From Letharia columbiana (Eukaryota > Ascomycota > Lecanoromycetes > Lecanorales > Parmeliaceae): 64,000 nt of DNA. The stretch spans positions 558,001 to 622,000 of the forward strand of contig NW_023501067.1 of assembly GCF_014066305.1 (NCBI RefSeq), read 5' to 3'. A program made the translations under genes and the position numbers. The notes beneath the pieces are model-generated. The model saw only the letters and a program-made list of their open reading frames with translations. It searched no databases and was not told the origin of the DNA. Below, in pieces: positions 46,937-57,956 of this stretch (positions within the stretch are counted from its first letter, which is position 1; each line of letters starts with the position of its first letter).

Positions 46937-48148
46937 ATGTCTTTTGCTACTGTGAACAACCAGGATGCTCCGCCCTTGCCCAATGAGGAGCCCAGCAGAC
47001 TGAGCTATAAGTCATACAAGTACGGAGCTCAGTCCAGCTGATTCAGGAGGCTCATACTGACTAGGCCCGCAGGAAGAAGTTTCTAAAATTGAGGCATAAC
47101 TTCAAAGACAAGATGAGAGATAGCAACAGATTTTTCGACGAGGAGCAGCATTCCATGAGACTAGCCCGACGTCTCCAGGAGCAGAACGAGTACTACTCAT
47201 CCCCGAGGGCAGTCAGTGGGAACTCAATTACTAAACCTCATATCTCGCAGTCAACTTCTCGACCTCCTTCTCGATGTCAACGAATCCACCAAAGTCCTGC
47301 CCCATCTTCGCTACGACCTCCGCTCCCCAACCCCAGATGCCTCCGCTGTCCCAGCACTTGAACCCGACCTCTCCCCATACGGCCCCTCCGAGATCGAAAG
47401 CACTCGCGCCGCCCTTGAAGAAGCAAAACAAGACCTCTACACCGGCCAGATCACGCCGGCCGCATTTAAGACCATGGAAGCTGAATTTCATGCCATCTTG
47501 AACCGCACGAACTCCCTCTCTAATCTGTCGAGAGTCCAGCATACGACCCTCAATATCGTCAGTACAGAAGAAATGCCCAAGGATTTGCTGCAAGAAGCAC
47601 CAATAGGCTACATGACACCCAGCCATGAAGATGAATTCCTTTCTGCACTTGATACCTATCTCGCAAACCTGCCTCCAGAAGCCCCACTAATGCTCCCTCG
47701 TCCCTTCAGACCCACGGACCGCGAGCGTGAGAAAGATGCGCAGCTACGCAACCCCGTCTCCGTCTACAACTGGCTCCGTGAACACAGACCCAAAGTGTTC
47801 CTACAGGATCCTCGGCCAGAAGAGAAAGAGTCCGCACCGGAGAAAGTGTCTAGCGTTTCGGAGTCCGCAGGTCATAAAGCCTCCCCAAAACCTCCTTCCT
47901 CAGGCACTGCGAAGAGGCGGTCTGCTGCCGTGCCGAAACAAGAGGTAGAGCCCGAGCCGGAAGTTTTGGATGATGAAGGAAATGTGATTGGGGGTGCCGG
48001 GATTGACCCACCTGCACCAAAGACTAAAAGGAAGAGGGATGATGACGCATATAGGCCTAAGGGCGGGAGTAGTAAGCCGAGGAAAAGGGGCAAAGGGAGT
48101 AGCGGTGCAGTAGTGAGGAAGACGGAGGGTGAGGAGGAGGGTCCTTGA
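46937..48148 (+). CDS. iec3: INO80 complex Iec3-like subunit
   Basis: Likely subunit of the INO80 chromatin remodeler (Iec3 family). Exons are 46937-47019, 47073-47189 and 47251-48148, 365 aa. The diagnostic N-terminal block spans all three exons: SYKSYKKKFLKLRHNFKDKM, then SMRLARRLQEQN, then DQLLDLLLDVNES, a Lys-rich helix followed by a coiled-coil-like Leu-rich helix. The rest is Pro/Glu-rich with a basic tail (KTKRKRDDDAYRPKGG, KPRKRGKGS) that may be a nuclear signal. In intron 1 a proximal AG (CTAG) is out of frame; the distal CCCGCAG gives the conserved YKKKF. Confidence 0.8.
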
Positions 48149-48469
48149 ACGGGCTTGCTATCTCTGCTCTACAGGGATTCATTGTCTAAGAGCATCAGGC
48201 GGAAACTCGATGATGGGAAGCGTATGAAAGAAGGATTACAATCAAATGAAACAGTAGTCTCTGGACCCTCCCGCCCGAGATCCCTCATGTCGTTCTATGG
48301 GCTTTCAACATCGTTACAAGCCACAATAGAGAATTACACTCGCAGTTATCAGACCAGGTTCAGGAACAGCAAGATATATAGTTGACGTTCAACACACGCG
48401 GATTGGGGTATCATGATTTTGAGCGTGTGATTGCTACCAGTACTACAAGCACCGAAGATGTCTAAATTG
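48149..48469. other. Intergenic between converging genes
   Basis: Convergent 3' flanks of iec3 and wrs1, with no gene recognised. Confidence 0.5.
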
Positions 48470-50009
48470 CTAAGCCCCACTGCCCTGCAACCGCTCCATC
48501 TCACCATCGATTAAGGCCAGCTCCTTTTGCAAGGCTTTTTTACGGTCTTCTAGCATAGCCGCTTGCTCCTTTTCAGAGGGCATGCTCCTGAAAATCAACT
48601 GTCTCGGTCTCATGAACTCTTCTCTGATTTCGGGGGTAACGGCTTTCCGCCGCTCGCGAAACGCAGCCACGTAGGTCTGGAGCTCCTTGGTCGCCGCAGC
48701 TTTCATTTCTCCACTCTGCATGAGTCCCTTCTCGTATCGTTCTCTCAAGGACCCTAATTCCTTATCTGATTCGAGGAAGAATGTCAAGTACTGGAATGGC
48801 ACATCCACCGCCGTCCTACCGCCTATCTGTTCTTGAAGTTCGCGGGTATCTTGACCGCCCGAGAACGCCTTTCCAACCTTCTTTTTGATTTGATTGTCGG
48901 TATCGCTGAGGTAGATGCTCGATTCTGTGTCCGATGCTGACATCTTAGACTCGCTTCCGCGTAGGGAGGGAAGGAAGACTGTGTGGATCAATGCCGGTTT
49001 TACTAGGCCTAGTCGTGGTGCGTTGTCACGGCATTGGCGGAAATATGGGTCTTGGTCTATTGCACAGGGGATAAGACAGGGTATTTTGGAGACTGTTTTG
49101 GGGTTCGAGCCGAAGATGAAGGGGAATGAGGTGGCGAAAGAAGTAGCTGATTGGGTTGCTGGGAAAGCGAACTCGAGTATGTTGTTGCTGTTGAAATTTT
49201 AAGCAACGGATCGCATGACGTTCTACTAGGCATCGTGCCGTGGAAACGACATACGTATCATTGAAGCCAAATGTCCCTTTGATCTGATTGTTGGTTGTCT
49301 TCTTGCCAATTTCAAGTATATTTTGACCAAATGCCGCCCCATGGCCCCCATATATGAAGTCGGTGTCCGCGAATATAAACGTTTTGGCCGGGTCGAAGCC
49401 GATTGCTATTATGTCCAATGCATTTTCTAGAGCGAACTTCCGGCAGTCTTTGAGGGAGAGTTTTGGCGAGTGGAGGAATTTCTCGTCATCGGTAAGCATA
49501 ATGATTAGTGGTACGTTAAATGCATCTTGCAGATATCTACCATTGGAGTGGTCAGCGGCCATCTGTTGAGTACATATTGGAGGGAGTGTGCCTACGAACT
49601 TTGTAAATTCGAAGGGTACTGAGTGTCCCACATGCATGCTACCGCTGGACGGACCCCTCCCAGTGTACAAAAAGAACGGAATGCCTTTTTCGTATTTGTC
49701 CAGTATCAGGTTGAGGTCCCTATGACTGAACACCAAACCCCTGCGTAACAGCCTGTGTGGTGGTTTTCCAGTAAGTCTTTCGAACCGCTCAAGCATCGAT
49801 TTATCAATTCTTTGCGACCCGAAATGGTCAATCAGCTTATCATAGTCTATAGCAACGGCTTTCCCGTGTTCGTCAACTCCTCCCGAGACATCGAACGGAG
49901 TGATTATTTGCTCCTTGATTTTTGATTCTTGGGAGATTTCTGCTAATGAGAGGGCGGTCAGTGCTGGCGGCTGACCAGGCTCATCAGGCACATCTGATAC
50001 TGTTGCCAT
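48470..50009 (-). CDS. wrs1: Cytosolic tryptophan-tRNA ligase
   Basis: Class I aminoacyl-tRNA synthetase that charges tRNA-Trp. Exons are 50009-49255 and 49187-48470, 490 aa, with a 67-nt intron joining GFNDT to NNILEFAFPATQ. The HIGH-type motif is HVGH near 126 within GSMHVGHSVPFEFTKF. KMSAS near 333 follows LPSLRGSES. The active-site segments TDDEKFLH and FIFADTDFIYGG are as in eukaryotic cytosolic enzymes. There is no mitochondrial presequence. In the intron a later AG (CTCGAG) breaks the frame, so TTCAACAG is the acceptor. A GAGTCA (reverse TGACTC) in the promoter at 50071 fits general amino-acid control. Confidence 0.95.
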
Positions 50010-50203
50010 TGCGAACGAACAGACGTAAAAGAGGACAGACCCAACATGCGAGCAATGTTTGTGGACTGGGAGTCATCGGAGTTTGCGGACGCCGCTTCCC
50101 CGCACTAGCGCAGTCTCTACCCGCTTCTGCTTCGACAAGTTGACATGGATAGCATCATGATTTGCCATGAATAATCATCCATCATCAAATAACCATCTAG
50201 ATC
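50010..50203. promoter_or_regulatory. Shared divergent promoter, wrs1 / ups1
   Basis: 194 bp between divergent start codons. It contains GAGTCA at 50071-50076, the core of a Gcn4/CPC1-type site in reverse orientation. Amino-acid starvation control of tRNA synthetase genes is established in yeast and Neurospora; use of this site here is inferred. Confidence 0.45.
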
Positions 50204-51025
50204 ATGGTCAAATTCTACGAAAGCTCTTTCAACTATGACTACCCTTTGCCAGCCGTGAGCCTTGCCTACTTTCTCCGTTACCCGAACCCTTACGCAACTC
50301 ACGTGCTCTCCACCGATGTCATCGACCGCCATTTCGACCCAGCTACACAACGACTCAGTACTACGCGATTGCACCTTAAAAAATCAAAACTGCCTCCCAC
50401 GGTGCTGAAGTTGTTACCAAAAGGCATATTGGGTTCAAGCGCGGACGCTGGACAGAGCTACATTCTCGAGAAAAGTGTGATTGATGTCAAAGAGGGATGG
50501 ATGAAGACAGAATCGAGGAATCTAGAGTGGACTGGCATATTGAGTGTGATTGAGAAGCAAGTTTATAGGCGGCCGTCTTCGGGGACCGCCACGCCAGAAA
50601 TTCCCAGACTAGATTTGGTGGAGAGCACGAAAGGCGAGGGAACGGATGTAACGACCACGGTCACCCTCCTGTCACGCTTTGGACAAGCGAAAACACTGAG
50701 GAAGAAAGGAGAAGTTGGCGCAACCATTCCATTACCGGCATCGGATTCAGAGGAGGAACTTCCGCCAAAGAAGGGCTTCTTCTCTTCATGGTCTACCTCG
50801 TCACTTCAGCGCAGCATCGAGATGATCGGGTTGAGAAGGACCAGGGAAGCAACAGGGAAGAGTAACGAAGGCATGAAAGTTGTCCTAGAACGGCTTCGTG
50901 GTGGTGGCCTCGGTCGGGTCCTTGAAGGCATGCAGGAAGATCGGCAAAGGGCATTCGGACAAGACCCTGGGTCATCTTTCAAGCGGGCATGGCGACAGGA
51001 ACAAGACTCGAGCAGCGAGAGTTAG
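50204..51025 (+). CDS. PRELI/MSF1 lipid-transfer protein (Ups1-like)
   Basis: Intermembrane-space protein of the PRELI family; yeast Ups1 moves phosphatidic acid for cardiolipin synthesis. Intronless, 273 aa. The PRELI start is clear: MVKFYESSFNYDYPLPAVSL, AYFLRYPNPYATHVLSTDVI, and TTRLHLKKSKLPPTVLKLLP, followed by the strand ESRNLEWTGILSVIEKQVY. A charged, Ser/Pro-containing insert lies near 150-200. The C-terminal helix (GMKVVLERLRGGGLGRVLEG) matches the family's lid region, with an extra Gln/Ser-rich tail. It is longer than yeast Ups1 (about 175 aa), as I would expect of filamentous-fungal members. The YPNPYATHVLS block favours Ups1 over Ups2/3. Confidence 0.88.
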   Translation: MVKFYESSFNYDYPLPAVSLAYFLRYPNPYATHVLSTDVIDRHFDPATQRLSTTRLHLKKSKLPPTVLKLLPKGILGSSADAGQSYILEKSVIDVKEGWMKTESRNLEWTGILSVIEKQVYRRPSSGTATPEIPRLDLVESTKGEGTDVTTTVTLLSRFGQAKTLRKKGEVGATIPLPASDSEEELPPKKGFFSSWSTSSLQRSIEMIGLRRTREATGKSNEGMKVVLERLRGGGLGRVLEGMQEDRQRAFGQDPGSSFKRAWRQEQDSSSES

Positions 51026-52313
51026 TCTAGACCGAGGAGACTCGGTACAAGAGACTGTTTGTCAACGATGCACAGCGGCGCGGGCAAGCGAGGAGTTGGG
51101 CACTTGGGGAAATGCTCGGACTTTACTTTCAGGATTTGTCGTTAAAACTGTAGAGTATTAGGTAGTTAGCAAACATAGCACATGGCCGTCTCATGAGCTC
51201 CGTAACATTGGGTTATGGAACCAAGTTCAAAAAAGAAAGTGTCGATCGTTTTATATGTAATAGGGAAGTCATCAAGATGTTGATGTGACCCTCCTCTTGA
51301 CTATCGGGGTTGGTGAACTCAAAGAGCATCTGTTGCCGAGGATTGATCCTACCCTCCCAGCCCTCAAGGCTCAAAATTTTCGAGCCGAACTACAATTGGA
51401 CAACCCGCCTTCAAGCCTCTGTAATTACTCGGATTCGAAGAGGCTGATGAACAAGATCTCGAATCCCTCGTGACAGACATTCTCACATCCGAGGCAGCAA
51501 TAATACCGTAGCCACCTTCGATTCGCCCGTCAGCGCTGATTATGCGGCCAATAAGCGAAGCCAATAATCGTGGTTCTCTAGCCGCTGTTGGCCGCCCTTG
51601 CAACTTTCCAACAAAGCATACGCGCGGAACATCGCGAACCCTCAATGGGCCGGATCGACGACGTGACAGTAGCTGCATACAGTAGGAAAGTTGGCTCCTG
51701 ACCCATGCTACGCTACCTAATCCAATAAAGGATCTCGAAGAATGGTGCTATGTATGGGCCGTCCTCCCCGTTGGCCTTCCGTTTTGAGCCTCGCCCTCGA
51801 CGACTTCCGTGAAGCGTGGACCCTTTTCCAACGTTTCGCTACTATGTACTACTTTTGCTGAACCGCAAACACTTTATCTGTGAATGATTCTGGATCCACT
51901 TCGTTCCTTGGCGGCCCGGAAATAGAAATACATGAGGGGAAATCCACCGTCTTGCAGGCTTTCAACGCACGCGGGATTGGAATGCCTGCACTATCGAACG
52001 CAAGCGCTGGATCATGGAGCGGGTTAGTTTCATGAGGTTGGTTTCAAGGTACATGAGTACATAAGTTGCATATGATCCCACGTTGCCTGCACGGTCAGTG
52101 TTTCTTTAGCTTTTTGTGTGCGTTTTCGTGTTTGACTGGGGGCAGCTACGGAGCATATAATCTCTTTTGCATTTACCGGGTATATTCCCTTTTCGCGAGG
52201 CTCTGTGTCACCTAAGACCCTACAACACCTCTACATTACATCCTTCTTCTTCCTCGCGACTCCCATTGCGTGAATCTCTTTGTCGCCACAAGTGTCATCT
52301 GACATCCATCAAC
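51026..52313. other. Intergenic, nothing recognised
   Basis: About 1.3 kb with only short frames. The last 200 bp are the leader and promoter of the secreted-protein gene, with a C/T-rich stretch at 52190-52260. Confidence 0.45.
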
Positions 52314-53157
52314 ATGGTCGCTTCTTGTCTTCGGTGCCTCGCATCTTCAATAGTATTCTTCCTTGCTCTAGCCTTGACTATCGAAGCTCGTCCATCCAAA
52401 CGCAGTGTCTTGCCAAACATACCACGGAATTGGCCAAGTGGTGGAAATGGTCTCTCGGGCTACAATGTACCTCTCTCGGATGGTAAGTACAGACCCATCC
52501 CGTCCAGAACCTTACGAATTAGCCTGCTGCAATTGAGGCTCCGCAAATGCTGTCTCTTCACGGAGTCACTCACATCAATGTGACTCACATGCTCATTCTG
52601 TTCTCTATTCAGGCACCCAGTCTCTCCCGGCCCCAAACAGTACCCTCAAATTCATAACCATCGGCCGCGGCACCCAGAACTACACTTGTACCTCGACCTC
52701 CCCTAGCCCTGTCCTCGTTGGCGCCAAAGCCGTCCTCCTTGACGCTTCTCCGCTCCTTCCTTTGCTCCCGCCAGGCGAAGGAACCGCGGTCCTAGACCTC
52801 CTACCCAGATACGTCATCGACTTTGATTTCGCCGCGATTGAAGCATCACAAATCCCAAAGCTCGGCATACACTACTTCGATTCCAACGGGGTCCCAACCT
52901 TCGATCTTGGTAACAATGGGCTGTTGAAGGGAAAGGGCCTTGCAGATATTCCCGCACCGGCGAATGCGAGTGTCGGCTCCTTCGATCAGGGATATGGAGC
53001 TGTGGATTGGAAGACGCTGACCGATGCTGGGGGTAGTGTGGGGTTGAAAGAGGTCTATCGCGTTGAGACTGCTGGAGGAAAGGCACCTCCAAGCTGTGCT
53101 GGCGCGACCAAGCCGATTTGCATCGATTATTCGGCTCTTTATTGGTTTTATGATTGA
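52314..53157 (+). CDS. Secreted DUF3455-type protein
   Basis: Secreted protein of the fungal family annotated as DUF3455 (often mislabelled malate dehydrogenase in databases). Exons are 52314-52482 and 52613-53157, 237 aa, with a 130-nt intron. A signal peptide is clear (MVASCLRCLASSIVFFLALALTIEA would cleave after EA, near residue 25). The family core follows: LKFITIGRGTQNYTC, GAKAVLLDASPLL, GIHYFDSNGVPTFDL, WKTLTDAGGSVGLKEVYRVETAGGKAP, and a C-terminal Cys pair (CAGATKPICIDYSALYWFYD). The role is unknown; members are abundant secreted or cell-wall-associated proteins. Confidence 0.85.
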
Positions 53158-53849
53158 TGAGGTGCATTGGAGAGGTTCTTGGTATGTATAGCAGAGTAAG
53201 CTATGCGCATTCTCTACATGAGTATGATGTTAGACGTCTCATTAGGTGCATTCCCGCTTAAAGGGAAAGCTCTCCTTCGAAGCGCGGACAACCTGCATCG
53301 GCGTTTGTGGCTTGGATATCTTCGGAGTTTTCTGCAAGCACCATGCTTTGCATAACATAACTGTACATATTTGGAAAAATCATACCCGAGGACCCTACGT
53401 TACTGCATGGACACTGGCCGAATTGAACGAAATTAACGAATCCTGCAACTAAGTTTACCGAAATCTGTCACTATTGCAATGCCATTACCGTTATCTGTTC
53501 TCAGTGTTCTGACTTTGAGGACTTCCTGGGCATATAAAGACCCGCATACGATACGTAGAACTGTGTGCATTGTCGCTCTTACCAGACGCAATGGAGAGAC
53601 CACAAGTGGTCTTTTCAGCAGACAGGTGGCCGAGCAACATGGATTCATTACTTCCACTTCTCGGATGCTCACTTCATGTGCTGACTCTTGAGAGCCGATC
53701 TCGCAGGCGCTAGTGAACAGCCGTGCGAACCCGGCAAAATATTTTCTGCTTCGAACGATTCTCACCGCGCTCTGACTCCAATAGACAATAGCAGTGTACA
53801 CAACAAAATCAGATTTTTCGTGTCTCCAAATTGCCTGCATCTATTAATC
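53158..53849. other. Intergenic; ilv5 upstream region
   Basis: No supported gene. The proximal part holds the ilv5 promoter, including the two TGACTC sites listed separately. Confidence 0.5.
53682..53778 (+). promoter_or_regulatory. Two TGACTC (Gcn4/CPC1-type) sites before ilv5
   Basis: TGACTC occurs at 53682-53687 and 53773-53778, about 165 and 75 bp before the ilv5 start codon. This is the core of the binding site of the cross-pathway-control factor that induces branched-chain amino-acid genes in fungi. The six-base core also occurs by chance, so this is suggestive only. Confidence 0.4.
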
Positions 53850-55445
53850 ATGGCTTCGCGCAGCTTCAGTCGCGCTCTGCGATCTCCCCTCTCTCGCCAG
53901 TTAACCTCGCCAGCCGTGCAACGACGAACCCTCATCTCAGCTTCACAGTACGCCCGATCGAGTATTACTGCACAACTGAAACCTGCTGTCGGCAGTGCCC
54001 TACAGCAATCGAGAGGACTGAAGACTATTGACTTTGCTGGGACCAAAGAAACTGTCTATGGTAAATGCATTCTGGGAAAATTGCGCAGCAGCACAGAGCT
54101 AACAGGCCTCCAGAGCGTGAAGATTGGCCAAGGGAAAAGCTTTTGGTAAGTCAGACTTGAACGATGCTTGAAGCCGCCGCTCATGGACACGCTGTTCAGT
54201 GGAGGTCGTCTGACAGCGATGACAGGACTACTTCAAGAACGACACCCTCGCACTCATCGGCTACGGATCACAAGGACACGGACAAGGGCTTAACCTACGT
54301 GACAACGGTCTCAATGTTATCATTGGTGTTCGGAAGAACGGCGCATCCTGGAATGAAGCTCAGCAGGATGGCTGGATCCCAGAAACAAACTTATTCGATG
54401 TGGACGAAGCTATTTCAAAAGGCACAATTGTGATGAACCTGTTGAGCGATGCAGCTCAGAGTGAGACTTGGCCTGCAATCAAGCCCCAATTGACAAAGGG
54501 CAAGGTAAATCAAACAGCTGTCACGCAAAGGCTCGACCCATGCTAATTGCGTCTCAGACGCTATATTTCTCTCATGGTTTCTCCCCAGTCTTCAAGGACC
54601 TGACCAAAGTCGACGTACCTACCGACATCGGTACGTACATTTCGGAGCAGATTCTTCCTATATGGTATTGAAATTGAGCCGCAAGAGGACCTCTCTACTC
54701 CCGAGACCTGTCTTGCAGCTCCATTACCTACCTCGAATAAGCAATGCTGACTCCGAAATCTGCGTAAGACGTCATCCTCGTTGCCCCCAAAGGCTCCGGT
54801 CGAACTGTCCGCACACTTTTCCGCGAGGGTCGTGGCATCAATTCCTCGATTGCTGTTTACCAGGATGTCACTGGCAAGGCTGAAGAGAAAGCCATTGCTT
54901 TGGGCGTTGCTGTTGGCAGTGGATACCTCTACAAGACGACATTTGAGAAGGAAGTCTACTCGGATCTCTACGGTGAGCGAGGATGTCTGATGGGCGGTAT
55001 CCACGGCATGTTTCTTGCACAATACGAGGTTCTACGCGAGCGCGGTCACAGCCCCAGTGAGGCTTTCAATGAGACTGTTGAGGAAGCCACACAGAGTCTC
55101 TACCCGCTGATCGGTGCCAATGGAATGGACTGGATGTACGCAGCTTGCTCAACTACGGCAAGACGAGGTGCAATCGATTGGAGTGGGAGATTCAAGGACA
55201 CTTTGAAACCCGTCTTCAATGACCTTTATGATAGCGTCAAGAATGGCACGGAGACTCAGAGGTCGCTAGACTTCAACTCGCAGGCCGACTACCGCGAGAG
55301 ATATGAGAAGGAGATGCAGGAGATCAGGAATTTGGAGATATGGCGTGCAGGGAAGGCTGTCAGGTAAGCTTGCCGTCTGCTGTGCATTCGCTCAGGATTC
55401 ACTGACTTGTGGTGCAGGACTCTTCGTCCAGAGAATCAAATATAG
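53850..55445 (+). CDS. ilv5: Ketol-acid reductoisomerase, mitochondrial
   Basis: Second common step of valine/isoleucine synthesis: NADPH-dependent isomeroreduction of acetolactate and acetohydroxybutyrate. Exons are 53850-54060, 54114-54145, 54226-54504, 54558-54630, 54769-55363 and 55418-55445, 405 aa. The N-terminus (MASRSFSRALRSPLSRQL) is a mitochondrial presequence. The Rossmann motif is LIGYGSQGHGQGLNLRD, followed by IGVRKNGASW and MNLLSDAAQSE. The metal-binding C-terminal domain has GSGYLYKTTFEKEVYSDLYG-type sequence and GCLMGGIHGMFLAQYE. The end is LRPENQI. Exon 2 is only 32 nt and encodes ERE-DWPREKLL with its neighbours. Intron 4 (138 nt) is one of the introner-like candidates. Confidence 0.95.
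54631..54768 (+). repeat. Candidate introner-like intron (ilv5 intron 4)
   Basis: A 138-nt intron starting GTACGTACATTTCGGAGCAG and ending AATGCTGACTCCGAAATCTGCGTAAG. The start, a TGAGCCG-CAGAG-like middle and the end can be aligned with PLP-enzyme intron 1, and the end with hydrolase intron 2. The other ilv5 introns (53-80 nt) lack this sequence. Confidence 0.5.
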
Positions 55446-55730
55446 ATTTTTCTGGTCTGTCAAGCATCAAGCGTTTGATCTCTTTGTATGATACCAAGAC
55501 CACGTTCGAGGCAGGGCCGGGAAAAGTTGCCTCTAGCGGGCCCGCCGAAGATCGGCGCGGACATTCACAAAAGTTGAAGCGATTTAATCGATCATCCTGC
55601 AACCCAGTTTCACGCTGACTGCGTGTACTGATTCATGTTATCAAGTGTTACTGAAACTAAAGACACGCGATATAAGTGATCTACTAGGTCCGACAATCCT
55701 AACAAACCATTCCCACCTCGACACACTACC

Positions 55731-57204
55731 ATGGCCGACCTCTCCAGGACCCTGCCCTTGAAGCGCTCCTCCGTCCAGTCCGCCCATGAACGCATAAAAG
55801 ACCACATCCAACTCACGCCTGTTTTAACGTCAACGACCCTCTCGAACCTTGCATCTGTACGTTACACTTTCCGACGCAGTTCTTCCCCATTCATGCTGTC
55901 TTATGAGTCGTCAGACGTGTACAAAGAGTCCTATGCTCCTAAGACATGCCTCGCGACTTAGAGTCCCTCCCGAAAGAGTGATGCTGACTCCAAAATCATC
56001 AAGACCCCGCAGACCCCAGAAGCCCTAGTCGGTACTCCCTTCGAGGGGCAGAGACCAGCTCGCCCTAGAATAAATTTCTTCTTCAAATGTGAAAATTACC
56101 AGCGCACTGGCTCATTCAAGATCCGCGGAGCCTTCCATGCATTGTCTCGGTTAAGCGAGGAGGAATTAGCGAAGGGAGTGGTGACACACAGCTCTGGTAA
56201 GGCAGCTTCCCACGGATAAGCTGGCTAAATCTGAGTGCGGCATTCCAGGCAACCATGCACAGGCACTCGCGCTGGCCGCACGGACACATGGCATACCTGC
56301 CCACATAGTCATGCCTACGATATCTACGCCTTCGAAGATTGCAGCTACACAGGGTTACGGGGCGAACGTCTACTTCAGTGGTAGTACATCTGATGAGCGG
56401 GAAGCCGTCGTGAAGGATGTCATTAGAGATACTGGTGCAGTCCTCGTGCCGCCGTACGATCATCCAGACATCATACTTGGGCAAGGCACAATGGCATTGG
56501 AGCTTGAGGAGCAAGCAAGAGAATGGGTAAGGAAGGATCCAGCCTTGAGTGTGCACCATAAGGGACAACAAGATGTTACGAATGGGCACAGGAATACCAG
56601 CCACACGAACGGTATACATGCGTCCTCATTGGTGTCAGAACCTGGGCACCTCGACGCAGTCATAGCCCCAATCGGCGGCGGCGGGATGCTCTCAGGAATC
56701 GCCACTGCTCTCCACGGTACAGGGACTTACGTTTTCGGCGCTGAACCATCCTTTGAAGGCGCCGATGACGCTCGGCGCGGCCTGGCAGCTAAAAAACGCG
56801 TCACCACCGTCAGAACACTCACCATAGCCGATGGACTGCGAACTCCCGTGGGCGAAATCCCCTGGACCATCATCTCGGACAAAACAAAAATGCGCGGTAT
56901 ACATGCAGTCACAGAAGAGCAGATCTTACAAGCGATGAGACTGGTGCTGGAGAGGATGAAGCTGTTTGTGGAACCGAGTGCCGTCGTGGGGTTGGCGGTT
57001 GCTTTGTATGACGAGGAGTTTAGAAGCTTGGTGGAGAAAGAGGGTGGTGAGGAGGGGTGGGATGTTGGGGTGGTATTGAGTGGCGGGAATACGACTGTGG
57101 AGGCTATTTCGAAGATGTTTGCTGTGTCTGAGGGGAAAGGTGAGAGGATGGAGGGGAAACTGGGAGGGCAAGGAGAGAGGATTGCGGAGAATGTTGCTGG
57201 ATAG
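55731..57204 (+). CDS. Serine racemase / threonine dehydratase-like PLP enzyme
   Basis: Fold-type II PLP enzyme. Relatives include serine racemase, threonine deaminase and hydroxyaspartate ammonia-lyase; the sequence does not separate them. Exons are 55731-55856, 56004-56196 and 56249-57204, 424 aa. The PLP lysine is in [13 protein letters not shown] (about residue 81). Next are [20 protein letters not shown], the glycine loop [14 protein letters not shown] that holds the cofactor phosphate, and SGGN near the C-terminus. There is no mitochondrial presequence and no ACT regulatory domain, unlike biosynthetic threonine deaminase, so a catabolic or racemase role is likelier. A non-conserved insert (about 207-235, [20 protein letters not shown]) precedes the glycine loop. 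The gene is 285 bp downstream of ilv5. Confidence 0.88.
55857..56003 (+). repeat. Candidate introner-like intron (PLP-enzyme intron 1)
   Basis: A 147-nt intron starting GTACGTTACACTTTCCGACG and ending GATGCTGACTCCAAAATCATCAAG, resembling ilv5 intron 4 at both ends and in parts of the middle (TGAGTCGTCAGAC; CTATGCTCCTAAGAC against CTACTCCCGAGAC). Confidence 0.5.
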
Positions 57205-57956
57205 TACCACCAGGTACGGTAAGGACTCCGAACAATACCAATACAGCTGAACCATAGAATTAGGTATAGTAGCTAGTACCTCTTTCTCCCCACATGCATT
57301 CTGAAAATCGCCTGCCAATATCTCTATGAAACCACATCTACAAGGCCAGTCCCAACAATGTTCACTCTGAGCTCCAAGCTCTTTCTTCCAACAATGCTTC
57401 TTCTCCAAGACCCGGCACCAGGCCGCAGTCTCGATGAAAAACTATCATCAGCATCAGCATCAGCATCAGCATCAAGCGGCGGCAGTGTTCGGCCAGCGAC
57501 ACAACGCAATGCGCTCCCTCCAAGCAAGCCTGAAGGAAACCATCGCAGGTGTGAAAAAAAAATTGGTATGATCTGTACGATCGGTGAACGCGTGGAACAC
57601 CTTTCAGCGACCAGACTGAAAAGAACAGATACTACACTTGATCTAAGCCGGAGTGGCAAAGGAAGCTGGAGAGAAGAAAGGAAAAGGGGTTTGGATGGTG
57701 GGCAGAAGGGGGGTTTATATAGGGTCTGGAGGAACGAAGTAAATGGTGTGACAGCTGGAGTGGTTTGAGTCATTCGCTAGGCTACGATGTCGTCGTCGCC
57801 TACTATCGTGGCCTCAGGCATCACCATCGAAAGGCCTCACCCGAGCTTTGCGCGGACGATGTCTCGCAACTCCAAACGTCAACGCCGTCCATACAGTGTC
57901 CACACCAACCGCAGTCTTTGTCGCAGAGCGCGTGATTCACATCCTCCAGCGATGTC
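57205..57956. other. Intergenic; hexanucleotide repeat
   Basis: Convergent 3' flanks of the PLP-enzyme and exonuclease genes. A run of about five atcagc/catcag units lies at 57444-57474. Open frames crossing it on both strands are low complexity and not accepted. Confidence 0.5.

Noticed and set aside
57444..57474. Coding poly-Ser/Ala or Asp/Ala repeat genes on either strand
   Set aside because: Simple atcagc repeat in convergent 3' flanks; the frames end quickly and have no conserved sequence.
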